Shown here piece after piece: positions 1 through 8,049 of a stretch of 19,606 nucleotides of DNA. How positions within the stretch are numbered: position 1 is the stretch's first letter; the number at the start of each line of letters is the position of its first letter. This stretch comes from Chrysochromulina tobinii (taxonomy: Eukaryota; Haptophyta; Prymnesiales; Chrysochromulinaceae): positions 1 to 19,606 of the forward strand of contig JWZX01002973.1 of assembly GCA_001275005.1 (NCBI GenBank), written 5' to 3'. Both the position numbers and the translations under genes were made by a program. The notes below the pieces were generated by a model. The model worked only from the letters and a program-made list of their open reading frames with translations. It did no database searches and was not told where the DNA came from.

Positions 1-1650
1 TCCGAGACTCGCCCACCTTTCATGGGGCTCTCGACGTTCGAGGCGGGCATCCCAGTGGCCATCTACCCGTCCTCGAATACGTGCGATGGACTCACCCCGC
101 ACGCTCTACTGACCCGCGCGGCGGCTTTGGCCGTGTTGCCCGGCCTCCTGACGGTGGGATGGAAGGGGGCGGACCACTCGATCTTCTCGACCCTCGACAT
201 TCCCCAGTACCTCAAAGGGGCTCCGGAGTCCAACTTGCTGAACATCTCTAACCTCTATCCGGGTCTGATCCTCGATTGCATTAACCAGTTGTCGGCATAC
301 GCATGCTTCGCGTTTTCGCACGGCGCGGCACCGAGAGCGGCAGAAAGGCAGTCTCCTCGCCTGCTGGGGGATTCCATGCGCAAGGCTCCCTCGAAGAACT
401 TTCCCTGGAGCACTGCAGTGATGTCACTCCTCTTCCTCGCGCCGCTGTCGTCGACGGTACGCGTGGGCGCCTTCGTGTTCGCCAACCTTGGGTACGCAGA
501 GGCCACCGTCTGCCCGCACTGCAAGGATACAATTCTGCCTGCGGCGCATCCGGCTACGGCCTGCCCACTCGTGACCGAGCTCAACAACAACGCTGCGATC
601 TTCACCAACAAGAGACTGGGCTCCTCGCCGACGGTCGTTCATTCTTTGACGCACGAGTTAGCGATGCAGTTCACACGGCCGGTCATTGATGCCATCGTCG
701 GCCTCGCATGTGCACCGGTACATGGCTTATCTATCGACTTCACCGACCCGACTTACACTCAGTCGAATGCCGTCGTCAAGGCGGCGGTGTACGGGCACTG
801 CTCCTTCGCGGAAGCGTCGGCGATCTTGTCGGAGCGACTCGACGCCGCCGGCGACATGCCCAGTATCGAGAAGATCCGCGGTGCAATGGACTCACTCAAG
901 TCGGCCAGTGAGTCTGCGGTGAACACTGCCACTGGCACTCACTTGTTCGTTTGGGCACGGGTGTCCAACGTGATCTCCAAGCGCCTGGACCTCACCTTCA
1001 AGCTCGAGGCGGCCGGTAAGTCGAAGGCGACCAGCCACTCGGCCACCCTCGTGCGCCCGGAGACTGAGTCCGAGTTCTACGAGATGATCCACCTCTTCGT
1101 GATGGTTGTCATCTCGCTTGGCTTATCGTCGGCGATCATCGTCATGAAGTTCATTGATGATGTGGTCTTCGGGACAGTCCGTATGAAGGAGCACTTCGGC
1201 GTGGCTCATGAGTTACTCCTTCTGTACCTCCGCGAGATCGACTTTGACCCGGCTCGTGTTCTGCACATGGCTAATGTTTTCCGCCGAGGCGGTCAGGACA
1301 CGTTGATGTCGGAGGCGCGCCGCAACGCGGCCGCCAGCTTTCGTACGTGCGGGGCGAACCTGCAGCTCGACGGAGCCAAGTACCCGGGTAGTGACCGGGC
1401 CACCAAGAACCTCAAGCCCGACATCAAGCCCAATGGCAAGCACGACGACTCAAGCAAGAAGCCCTGTGCCGATTTCAACGCCGGCCGGCCGTGCCGCACG
1501 CTTAAGGCCGACGGCTCGTGCGTTTTCTCGCACAGGTGCAATCAGTTCGTTTCCGACAAGGGGCCTCTGGGTTACTGCTTTGGCCCTCATGCTCGGTGCA
1601 CAGGCTGCACCTATGCCGACGACAAGAAGCTCAAGTCGCCAGCTAAGTGA
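1..1650 (+). CDS. Gag-like retroelement protein with zinc-binding motifs, 5' end outside the window
   Basis: The frame is open from base 1, so the ATG at 22 (542 residues to the stop) need not be the real start. An early segment holds a zinc-knuckle-like C-x2-C-x8-H-x4-C (CPHCKDTILPAAHPATAC, just past residue 160 from that ATG). The middle is helical, without recognisable catalytic residues. Near the C-terminus there is a CCCH motif of spacing C-x8-C-x8-C-x3-H (CADFNAGRPC then CVFSH), followed by a second Cys/His cluster (YCFGPHARCTGC). A CCCH finger followed by a knuckle just before the stop is characteristic of nucleic-acid-binding Gag proteins of DIRS-like and related elements. The tail is Lys-rich. 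Packaging of element RNA or cDNA is the expected role. A cellular CCCH protein is the alternative, less likely because of the overlapping RT-like frame immediately downstream. Confidence 0.6.
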   Translation, partial: SETRPPFMGLSTFEAGIPVAIYPSSNTCDGLTPHALLTRAAALAVLPGLLTVGWKGADHSIFSTLDIPQYLKGAPESNLLNISNLYPGLILDCINQLSAYACFAFSHGAAPRAAERQSPRLLGDSMRKAPSKNFPWSTAVMSLLFLAPLSSTVRVGAFVFANLGYAEATVCPHCKDTILPAAHPATACPLVTELNNNAAIFTNKRLGSSPTVVHSLTHELAMQFTRPVIDAIVGLACAPVHGLSIDFTDPTYTQSNAVVKAAVYGHCSFAEASAILSERLDAAGDMPSIEKIRGAMDSLKSASESAVNTATGTHLFVWARVSNVISKRLDLTFKLEAAGKSKATSHSATLVRPETESEFYEMIHLFVMVVISLGLSSAIIVMKFIDDVVFGTVRMKEHFGVAHELLLLYLREIDFDPARVLHMANVFRRGGQDTLMSEARRNAAASFRTCGANLQLDGAKYPGSDRATKNLKPDIKPNGKHDDSSKKPCADFNAGRPCRTLKADGSCVFSHRCNQFVSDKGPLGYCFGPHARCTGCTYADDKKLKSPAK

Positions 1651-2023
1651 GCTGGCCGCGGCGTTCGGCCCGGACGCGGTGTCATTCTACGGGGGCGCGA
1701 GCTCCTACGTGAATGGCTTGCCGATGGGCTGGCATGAGGAGGTGGACGTGTCGGGCACCTTCTCCGAGATGTTCGCCTGGGCGCGGATCGTGTATGACCA
1801 AGGGGCATGCGCCCTGCCGGGCGTGAGTATCCGCATGAAGCCTTTCGTGGCTCACATGTGGGAGGCTGTCAGACTGGGCTTCGTGCAGGGGCAGCATGCC
1901 GAGTTCGTGCAGCAGGGGCTGCGATGGGGCTTCGAGATTGGTCTCCATCCTGAACCCTTTTTCCTTACGTGTTACGAACAACCCCAGGCCGAAAAACCGC
2001 CTTCTTTAGTTTTCGGACTTTGA
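1631..2023 (+). pseudogene. Start of an RT/pol-like ORF, truncated, +1 frame relative to gag
   Basis: This frame (codons starting at 1631) overlaps the last codons of the gag-like ORF and continues for about 130 residues. It contains ELAAAFGPDAVSFYGG, then HMWEAVRLGFVQGQ and FVQQGLRWGFEIGL. The last stretch resembles the 'FVxxLLxGLRxGFxIGF' segment that lies upstream of the RT domain in DIRS-type and related polymerases. No start codon is evident at its head, so expression by +1 frameshifting near the AAG-TGA-G at the gag stop (1645-1649), or by a lost upstream start, is possible. The frame ends at TGA 2021-2023 with no YxDD motif, so it is a fragment. Assignment to RT rests on one short motif and is inference. 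Confidence 0.4.
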
Positions 2024-2172
2024 ACGGTCCACCGCTCCATACATCTTCACACTCCTGACGGGACCCCTGAAAGTCACAAGGGCGCCGTTATGGACGCCAA
2101 TGTATCAAGGTCATGCCCATGGTGCGACATTTTACACGGCGATATGTCATATGAAGAACGTGTTGCCGACCA

Positions 2173-5100
2173 TCACGCCGGTTTGACAACTGGTTCGATG
2201 ACAACCGTTGTCGTCGACCGCGGCCTTGCAAGCGACCTTGCGAGCCTTGCGAGCCCAGAGAGGGAGAAAGGACAGCCGGCCTTGTGAACGGCGGCAGGGA
2301 CGCGTGAGGACTCCTTTCCCTTGACGTGGGCGACAACCTCGCACATTGAAGCTTCGATTCTATCGACAGACTGCTGCAGCCTGTCAGTCGCGGCGGTGAC
2401 GTTCTCGGCCTCTGCGACGGCCCTGGCAACCGCCGAAGGCATAATGGAGCCGTCCATCGCCGGTGAGGCGTGAAGAGGGGCACCATAGCCCGGACACACT
2501 TCGATGGCCTGCACCTCGATAAGGGCGAGAGCCGAGCTCACCGATGCCGAGCGGAGCTGGTTGCGCTTGATCACGAGCCGCTCTCGCTCCGCCTCAAGCG
2601 CGCCGATCTCCGCATGAAGTGCACGCACACTGGCGTTCAGGGCGTCGCGTGTGCCGCCGAGGCGTGTGAAGCCGGTGTACGGTCCTGCTCCATTCAAGTT
2701 GATGTTGAGCACGCGCGCAAAGGCGCCCGTCTGCATCGCCGATTCGACGCCGATGGGAGCGAGCAACTTGATCTGCATCTTCTGCACCGGCGGTAGCGGG
2801 TGACCGACGCGCGGGCTCTTCGTGATGGTCATCGGCGGAAGATCCACCTTCATCAACTCCTCCGTGCTGTCATCCTTCTCGGACAGAAGTTTGAACTCAA
2901 ACCCCGAGAGCTCGACATTCATCTTGTGCCGTGCCGAGGGCAGACCAAGGAAATCCGAGAGCACCAGGAAGGGTGTCATGATCTTGATCTGCGCTGTGTG
3001 CCATTCCTCTCTCATCAAATTGTCGCACGCGCGGTACATCTTGCCGTGCTTCTTGCGGAGTCTCTCTGTCGCGCCGAGCTGCGACGCCCACTTGACGCGC
3101 TCTATCGGACGCAGGAAAGCTTCAAGTGCCACCCAGAATGGCGGCGAGTACTCGACAAATACCTTGCCCATCTGGATGGCCATTTCGTCAGCTACGTCGA
3201 CCCTCGAAGACTTCATCGTGAACGCGCGGATGGCCGGCACACGGTCGCAGTTGGCGTTTTCTATAGATGCAGGGGGGTTGTCGCCTCCCGAGCTCGTGAG
3301 CGTACGGTGCGCAAAATTTCGCGCGCGTCCAAAGAGGCCCCGCAGCTGATCGCGCCGCAGGGCGAGGAACGCATCAATCGCCCCGGGAGACTCGATCGGG
3401 CCACCCAACATGCTGTCCAACTCTGCCTCTCCGTACATCGAGTCCTCAAAGCGAAGGATGAGCGGCTTGGGAGTCGCTGTGGGATGGCCGCCGTTGCCCG
3501 CGGGCCCTGCACGCGCGATGATCGAGGTCACGACAACGTTGGTCGTCGCTCCAACAGCCTTCACCACGCGCATGCGTGCGTGCACGCCAGCGACATTGAG
3601 CACCATGAGCTCGACCCCACAGCCGCCCGTGTACGCCGTGTAGCCGAGCCCTTGTTGGACCTGCTCGGTCGCATCGAGTGAGCGGAGCAGCTGCATCTTG
3701 AGCCCGTCGATCTGCACGTCGACTGCGCGACACACGTAGTGATCTGGGCCCTCGGACAGGCGAGGATCGGCCAGGGCATCTGCATCCAGCTCCTGCATCC
3801 TCGAGATGTCATCGGTCTCGTCGATGGGGTCCTCCCCGCCGTCGCCATCGTCGTCGCCGCTTGAGGGGTTCCGAGCCGAGGAAGGTCGCGCAAAATTGCC
3901 CTTCCGCTTCGCGACGGCGATGGCAGCATTCTGTGCCACGAACCGGCACCATGCGAGAGTATCCACCGGCAGCAAGTCTTCATACGTCTGAAGCTGCACT
4001 TGGCCAACTTCGGACAAGGCGGCGCGCGCATTGAGGCGCTTGACTGCCGATCGGAGCGCCTTTTCGGAGAGGCCCGAGCTTTGCAGAAACTCCAGATAAC
4101 TCTTCTTATAGACCTTGGCTGTGCGCATGATCTCCGCCATGTTCGCGGTCTTGACCTTCGCCTTGTTGAGCGACAACGCCACTGCGCGCGAGGCGGCGCG
4201 CCACCTGCTCTTGGGTGGGATGCTGCCGGACTGAGGGAGCTGCATGAGCTGGCGCATGATCTGGTAGCTCGCCCACAGCTTGTATTCGGATAAGTGAGTT
4301 GTGAGTGACATCAGCGACGCGAGTTGCATCTCAGTCGCCTGCAGTGAGAGCTGACCCATGTGGCATGATGTGATCTGGAAAGGGCACTCGTAGTCAAACT
4401 TGGAGGGGTCGTCCTTGTGGCTGGAATCCATCTTGACCGCCGCCGAGAGGCAATGCGTCGCATCGCCCACTGGACGAAAGAGGAAGAACCACTGGCTGTC
4501 CTCCCAATGAGAGGCGGCCTTTGCTACCTGTTTCATCGCGTCCCGCATCGCATTCTGGTCGGTGAAAAACGCCTGCTGCCGCTCTTGCTCGGCCGCGGCC
4601 TCAGCCTTCTTCTCTACGTCGGACGGCGAGGAGATGATCCGTTTGTGCCCCAGCGCAAGCGCCCCTGCCTCGCCCACCACCTTCGCTGCCGCCGACATGC
4701 ACACGCCACTCCTGCTGCCGTGATGCACGTAGACTCCCGCCTTGCCCATCTTCACTTCTGTGACGAGGCCGTCACCTGCCTTGGTGGTGGCGACGCTCAT
4801 CGAAGGCAGGACCAAGCCGGCGCAGAACATTGGTGCTCCCATTCGCATCCCATCCTTGCGCTCGATCCGAATGTGGATGTCGCGAATCGTCACGGTCAGG
4901 TTGACCTGGTTGATCAGCCGACGAACGATCGATTCGATGAATGACGGCTTCTTCTTCTTCTGGTCGAGCGCCTCGATCTTCTTAATGAGCGCGGCGAGTG
5001 CGCCCTCGATGGATGCTTCCTTGGCTTTGCGCAGCGACTCGTACATCCAGCCCTCGCGCTCGAGCGGGTAGATGAGTACAGTCAGCCCTAGGACCTCAAG

Positions 5101-5427
5101 CTTCCAGTCGCCAGAGATCAAGTTCTCCCACGGAATGTCGATGGCGATACGGTCGGCACGCACCATCGCGACACGGAAGGGCAGACCCTTCTTTGACAGC
5201 GCCTCGTTGGCTACCGACGTCTGCACGAACATATTCTCAACGGACATGTCGCCAGCACCGTCCACGACAAAGTCGGAGCACTTTTCGCCCTTAACATCGG
5301 TGCCGATCTCAAGGAATGCCTTGAGCTGCTTAGTGACCTGAGAGTCGATAAAGTCGGACACGGACTTCAGGGCCCGCTTGCGAACGCCAGAGAAGAGCCC
5401 CATCGGACCCTTGTTTTCCTTGGCCAT
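2173..5427 (-). CDS. VPS13/chorein-type bridge-like lipid-transfer protein, short or C-terminally incomplete
   Basis: This 1084-residue protein begins with a chorein N-terminal region at about residues 12-125. It includes SVENMFVQ (the usual 'VLENL' strand), LPFRVAMVRADRIAIDIPW, and the following WKLEVLGLTVLIYPL. The extended chorein continues with SIVRRLINQVNLTVTIRDIHIRIE at about 167-189, the hallmark amphipathic strand of VPS13 proteins. Residues about 340-480 hold the helical segment after the first groove repeats, including SRWRAASRAVALSLNKAKV and KKSYLEFLQ. A short Asp/Glu-rich linker lies near 525-545 and a coiled coil near residues 950-975. Family members form a hydrophobic groove carrying glycerolipids between membranes at contact sites, with the chorein end docking on the donor membrane. 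Full VPS13s exceed 3000 residues and carry VAB and PH-like parts; none is seen here. The ORF end lies only 150 bases from the retroelement remnant, so a lost or spliced 3' portion is possible. The start is the first ATG of the frame and precedes the chorein by a few residues, as expected. Confidence 0.8.
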   Translation of the reverse strand: MAKENKGPMGLFSGVRKRALKSVSDFIDSQVTKQLKAFLEIGTDVKGEKCSDFVVDGAGDMSVENMFVQTSVANEALSKKGLPFRVAMVRADRIAIDIPWENLISGDWKLEVLGLTVLIYPLEREGWMYESLRKAKEASIEGALAALIKKIEALDQKKKKPSFIESIVRRLINQVNLTVTIRDIHIRIERKDGMRMGAPMFCAGLVLPSMSVATTKAGDGLVTEVKMGKAGVYVHHGSRSGVCMSAAAKVVGEAGALALGHKRIISSPSDVEKKAEAAAEQERQQAFFTDQNAMRDAMKQVAKAASHWEDSQWFFLFRPVGDATHCLSAAVKMDSSHKDDPSKFDYECPFQITSCHMGQLSLQATEMQLASLMSLTTHLSEYKLWASYQIMRQLMQLPQSGSIPPKSRWRAASRAVALSLNKAKVKTANMAEIMRTAKVYKKSYLEFLQSSGLSEKALRSAVKRLNARAALSEVGQVQLQTYEDLLPVDTLAWCRFVAQNAAIAVAKRKGNFARPSSARNPSSGDDDGDGGEDPIDETDDISRMQELDADALADPRLSEGPDHYVCRAVDVQIDGLKMQLLRSLDATEQVQQGLGYTAYTGGCGVELMVLNVAGVHARMRVVKAVGATTNVVVTSIIARAGPAGNGGHPTATPKPLILRFEDSMYGEAELDSMLGGPIESPGAIDAFLALRRDQLRGLFGRARNFAHRTLTSSGGDNPPASIENANCDRVPAIRAFTMKSSRVDVADEMAIQMGKVFVEYSPPFWVALEAFLRPIERVKWASQLGATERLRKKHGKMYRACDNLMREEWHTAQIKIMTPFLVLSDFLGLPSARHKMNVELSGFEFKLLSEKDDSTEELMKVDLPPMTITKSPRVGHPLPPVQKMQIKLLAPIGVESAMQTGAFARVLNINLNGAGPYTGFTRLGGTRDALNASVRALHAEIGALEAERERLVIKRNQLRSASVSSALALIEVQAIEVCPGYGAPLHASPAMDGSIMPSAVARAVAEAENVTAATDRLQQSVDRIEASMCEVVAHVKGKESSRVPAAVHKAGCPFSLSGLARLARSLARPRSTTTVVIEPVVKPA

Positions 5428-5790
5428 CCCGCGCGTCTCCTCACGAGAATCTTTCTATCACGCGCACGGCCACCTGCGCTAGCTCCTTGTTCGCGCTTAA
5501 GTGCGATACGTGCAGTACTCGTTTAGAGGCTCTCTTGCGGAATTTCGTATCGGCAGAAACTTCCTAGACACGACGTTTTTCCCGTTCCTTCTCTAGCCAG
5601 TATGTACCGTTATGCTATTTTGATCACACAGCACGGAGGTTCACCTCGTGCTCTGCGAAAGGTCACTGTCCGTGCGACGGTCCTCAAAGCGAAACCTTTG
5701 TTACTTGTGCGGGTTGTGGGATGCATCGCGTCCGCGGACGGAGCGGGGACGTCGCACGAACCGTGCTGAAGCAGGAAAAAGAGAAAACAC
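5428..5790. other. Intergenic region, upstream of the VPS13-like gene and downstream of the SAM/SH3-like gene
   Basis: These 363 bases must hold the promoter of the VPS13-like gene (minus strand) and the 3' end of the gene at 5791-7649. The central part (about 5560-5630) is less GC-rich than its surroundings. I see no TATA box in a sensible position, no clear polyadenylation signal, no RNA gene and no convincing ORF. Confidence 0.5.
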
Positions 5791-7649
5791 TCAAATGTCG
5801 TTAAAGTGCTCACCGACGAAGGCATGCTTATCACGAAACCTCGCCTCGTTGCGCTCGGCCTCGGCACGCTCGCGCGCCTTGCGAACCTCGACGCTCACGG
5901 TGCCCTCGGCCATCGCGAGCGCCCCCTCGAGCGCGGCGCAGTTCGTTGTATCATAGTGGCGACGCTTGTACGCATCGAGCGCGTTGCTGCTGCCCGGCGA
6001 TGCCGCCGACTCCTTGAGGGCGGCGCTCAGGGCGGTGGAGCATACCGCGCCGCCCTTGCCAGTGGCTGTGGTCAACACCTGACCGAGGGCGGCGGCGAGG
6101 ACATCAGATGGCACCACCGGCTTTGCAGGTGCGCTGCCGGCAGCTCTGAGGGCGGCGAGCGCCTCGGTGAGCCCGGGGTGGTGAGCATCAGGCGCCGCGA
6201 CCTTGGGCGAGTCGGCCGCGCTCTCTGTAGCGCTCTCTGTAGCGCCCACGACGACGCCCTCAAGGACCTCCAAACGAGGCGCCGTGCAGGGCAGGTCCTC
6301 CAAAAGGGATTGCCCCGTCCCTGCGCCACCCGCCGCCATCGCGCCCACCGCTTCCCAGCGCGCCATCCCGGGCGCCATCCCGGGCGCCATCCTCGTGCTC
6401 GTAGCGCCCGAGTGCGAGTACATGACCGCCTTGCGCGCCTTGCGTTGGCTCTCGGCGAGCTGCTGCGCGTGCGCTTGGTTGGCTGCCTTCCATGCTGCCA
6501 GCTGCGCCTCCTCAGCCTCGCGCCTCTTGCGTGCCTGCTCCTTGCAGTACGCCTCCATGCTCCCGGGCGCGGCTGGCCGCTTCCATTCCGCCGCACGCGC
6601 GTACGCTGCCACGCGCCCGGGGCTCTCGAGGGCCACGCGCCCAGGAATCTCGAAGGTCGCCCCAGCTCGCTTGGCCAGCGCCGCCTCCGCCGCTGCCGCC
6701 GCCGCCGCCTCGTCGAGCTGCCGGTAGGTCTCGGCACTCGGCTTCTTGGCTCGGGACACAGGGACCGTGTGCACCTTGGACGCGTCCATGTTGCCGGGTT
6801 TGAGCGCAACGGTGAGCGGCTCATCCGTCGCCGAGCGGGCCTCGACACTCACCTGATGAGGGAGGCAATCATCCTAATGAGGGAGCCAATCATCCTAATG
6901 AGGGAGCGGGCCTCGACACTCACCATGTAACGGCCACTCGCGCCGTCGTAGGCGAGCACGGTGCCGCACCGTCCGTTGAGCTCCTTGCGTGCCGTCAGCC
7001 CCTCGATGAGCACGCGCTTGCCCACAAGCTTGACCACAGGCTCCACCGGTGCCTCGGCCTCTGCTGGCGTTGGTGGTGGTGGCGGCGGTAGTGTCGCCCT
7101 CAGAACCGACGGTGGCGCAGCCGTCTCGACTCTGCGTCCGCTCGCCTCCGCCGCCGCCGCTTCGAAGGCGGCGTGCAGCGCGCTGGCGGCGTCGGTGTCG
7201 AGCTCGAGCTCAGCCATCGACTCCATGAACGCTGGCCTCGAGTCACTCGCCATCCAGCAGAGCGTCTTCAGCGTCAGCTCCTCCTCGACGAGGCGCGCCG
7301 CGTGCCGCGCGAGGCCGTGCCGCCTCAGCAGCGCCGTCATCGGATCGTCGTTCTCGTTCACAGGTTGCTCCTCGCCTTTGAGCGCCGCCGCAGGACCCGC
7401 TGGCGCTGCGGCGTCCTCGGCGCCATCGGAGAGTGTGCGCAGCTTCTGCTGCAAGTGCTTGGCATCCGGCACCGTGACGTCCAGCTCAGCCATCGCCTCG
7501 ACGAAATCGGTCTCATAATCGTTTGCCATCCACGCAAGCGTCTCCAGAGTGAGTTCTTCCGATTCAAACGCTGGCAGCAGGTGCTCGATGCTGACAGAGG
7601 TGAGCACGGATGCCAGCGTCGGCGGCTGCATTCGGGATGATATATGCAC
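5791..7649 (-). CDS. Two SAM-like repeats plus SH3-like (ELNGRxGTV) domain protein; two exons
   Basis: Exon 1 is 7649-6924 (242 codons exactly) and exon 2 is 6852-5791, joined in phase 0 across a 71-nt GT-AG intron, giving about 595 residues. Exon 1 encodes two related helical repeats at about residues 12-73 and 102-165 (VSIEHLLPAFESEELTLETL... and LRRHGLARHAARLVEEELTLKTL...). Both have the shape of SAM domains, which mediate protein-protein oligomerisation. A polyproline linker follows (about 188-194). The SH3-like module starts at about 209 (GKRVLIEGLTARKELNGRCG), reaches the exon end at SGRYM, and is completed by VSVEARSATDEPLTVALKPGNM from exon 2. This module is widespread in algal ankyrin, MYND and SAM proteins. 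The rest of exon 2 is Ala-rich and helical, with a KEQARKRREAEEAQ coiled-coil-like segment and a final charged helix ending HAFVGEHFNDI. Exact function is unknown; a cytosolic scaffold is my inference. A start at the next ATG (7631) is equally possible. Confidence 0.75.
6227..6392. repeat. Short in-frame duplications in exon 2
   Basis: Two 12-bp unit repeats lie here. TCTCTGTAGCGC occurs twice just before 6245, encoding the ATES-ATES stretch, and GGGCGCCATCCC recurs around 6368-6390, encoding MAPGMAPGMA. Both keep the reading frame, which agrees with real coding sequence in a repeat-prone, GC-rich gene. Confidence 0.6.
6833..6924. repeat. 21-bp direct duplication flanking about 2.5 copies of a 21-bp tandem unit
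   Basis: On the plus strand the same 21 bases (GAGCGGGCCTCGACAC followed by TCACC) occur at 6833-6853 and 6904-6924, an offset of exactly one intron length. Between them lie 50 bases made of units TGATGAGGGAGGCAAT.. (6854-6874), TAATGAGGGAGCCAAT.. (6875-6895, two differences from the first) and a partial third TAATGAGG (6896-6903). The flanking pair is identical and ends sharply on both sides, which is what a recent target-site duplication or local tandem duplication looks like. Confidence 0.9.
6853..6923 (-). other. 71-nt GT-AG intron with duplicated boundary sequence
   Basis: Read on the minus strand, the intron begins GTGAGTGTCGAGG directly after the ATG codon of SGRYM and ends CTCATCAG, with exon 2 resuming GTGAGTGTCGAGG. 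Without splicing the frame runs into TGA six bases into exon 2 (6851-6849). With splicing the SH3-like domain is continuous (GRYM joined to VSVEAR). A length of 71 is not a multiple of three, so retention shifts the frame. The donor is an ideal GTGAGT and the acceptor is CAG. Confidence 0.85.
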
Positions 7650-8049
7650 AGCTACATGTACCGCGTGTCGTTTTCCGTGGACAAGCAGGTGCTCGCGGAC
7701 ACGGGAAGGGTGTGAAGAGAAAGCGAGCGCATGCGTGAACGCAGAATTTGCAGAGTCAACATACCAAAGGCGCGCGCGCGCACGGCGCGCCGGCGTGCGT
7801 GCCCAAACAACTCACAGTTGAAAAAGTCGTGCTTGGCAACGTCACCTGGAGAGAGAGGGAGCTGTCGTGTGGGGAACGATGTTCTCGCATCTCGGTGTCC
7901 CGCGTCACACATCCGTGCACACATGTCACATCACTCATCAGCGACATGCAGCGAGGGTGACCGGATCAAAACGCGCTCCCGCCGCCGCTCGGGTCGTGCA
8001 GCGGGCGATAGCATGGTACATGCACATGTACCGGCGCTTCCCCGGAGTC
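7650..8049. other. Intergenic region between the SAM/SH3-like gene and the SDR-like gene
   Basis: About 400 bases lie between the start of the minus-strand gene ending at 7649 and the stop codon at 8050. The part next to 7650 is the likely promoter and includes ACATGTACC near 7652-7662. The central part has an alternating GCGCGCGC run near 7770. The far end holds the palindrome at 8015-8032. I see no gene here. Confidence 0.5.
8015..8032. promoter_or_regulatory. Perfect hyphenated palindrome GGTACATG-CA-CATGTACC, 3' of the SDR-like gene
   Basis: Eight bases pair perfectly with eight bases across a 2-base spacer, 18-35 bases past the stop codon of the minus-strand gene. It could be a dimeric protein-binding site or part of a 3' UTR hairpin; a 2-base loop is too tight for a stable RNA hairpin unless terminal pairs open. 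The half-site CATGTACC recurs close to the start of the neighbouring gene (near 7655-7662). Function is unproven. Confidence 0.4.

Larger units (their letters stand above)
1..2023 (+). mobile_element. Truncated retrotransposon (gag-like ORF plus start of an RT-like ORF), possibly DIRS/tyrosine-recombinase class
   Basis: Two overlapping plus-strand ORFs in frames 1 and 2 have the layout of a retroelement gag followed by pol. The first ends with a CCCH zinc motif plus a Cys/His knuckle. The second contains a segment like the one that precedes the reverse-transcriptase fingers in DIRS-like elements (FVQQGLRWGFEIGL near its end). The second ORF stops at 2023, before any catalytic RT motif, and I see no LTR, terminal repeat, RNase H, integrase or recombinase in the rest of the window. 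The element is therefore cut off at the left by the window edge and at the right by decay, or by a break beside the neighbouring VPS13-like gene. The class assignment is inference from motif style only. Confidence 0.6.

Noticed and set aside
2090-2287. Plus-strand ORF with CPWCDILHGDMSYEERVADHH, like a small zinc motif
   Set aside because: It is short, overlaps the 3' end of the VPS13-like gene on the other strand and matches no family I know; it may be a retroelement scrap but nothing supports translation.
2800-3681. 293-residue plus-strand ORF inside the VPS13-like gene
   Set aside because: It is antisense to a gene with clear family motifs, and its Arg/His-rich composition is typical of shadow frames.
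5806-6930. 374-residue plus-strand ORF opposite the SAM/SH3-like gene
   Set aside because: Its composition is Arg/Ala/Leu-rich antisense of a GC-rich gene, it has no domain pattern, and it runs across the intron and its repeats without regard to them.
7766-7795. GCGCGCGC/CGGCGCGCCGGCG run as a Z-DNA or hairpin element
   Set aside because: Such alternating GC runs are expected by chance in DNA of this composition and nothing links it to a gene.
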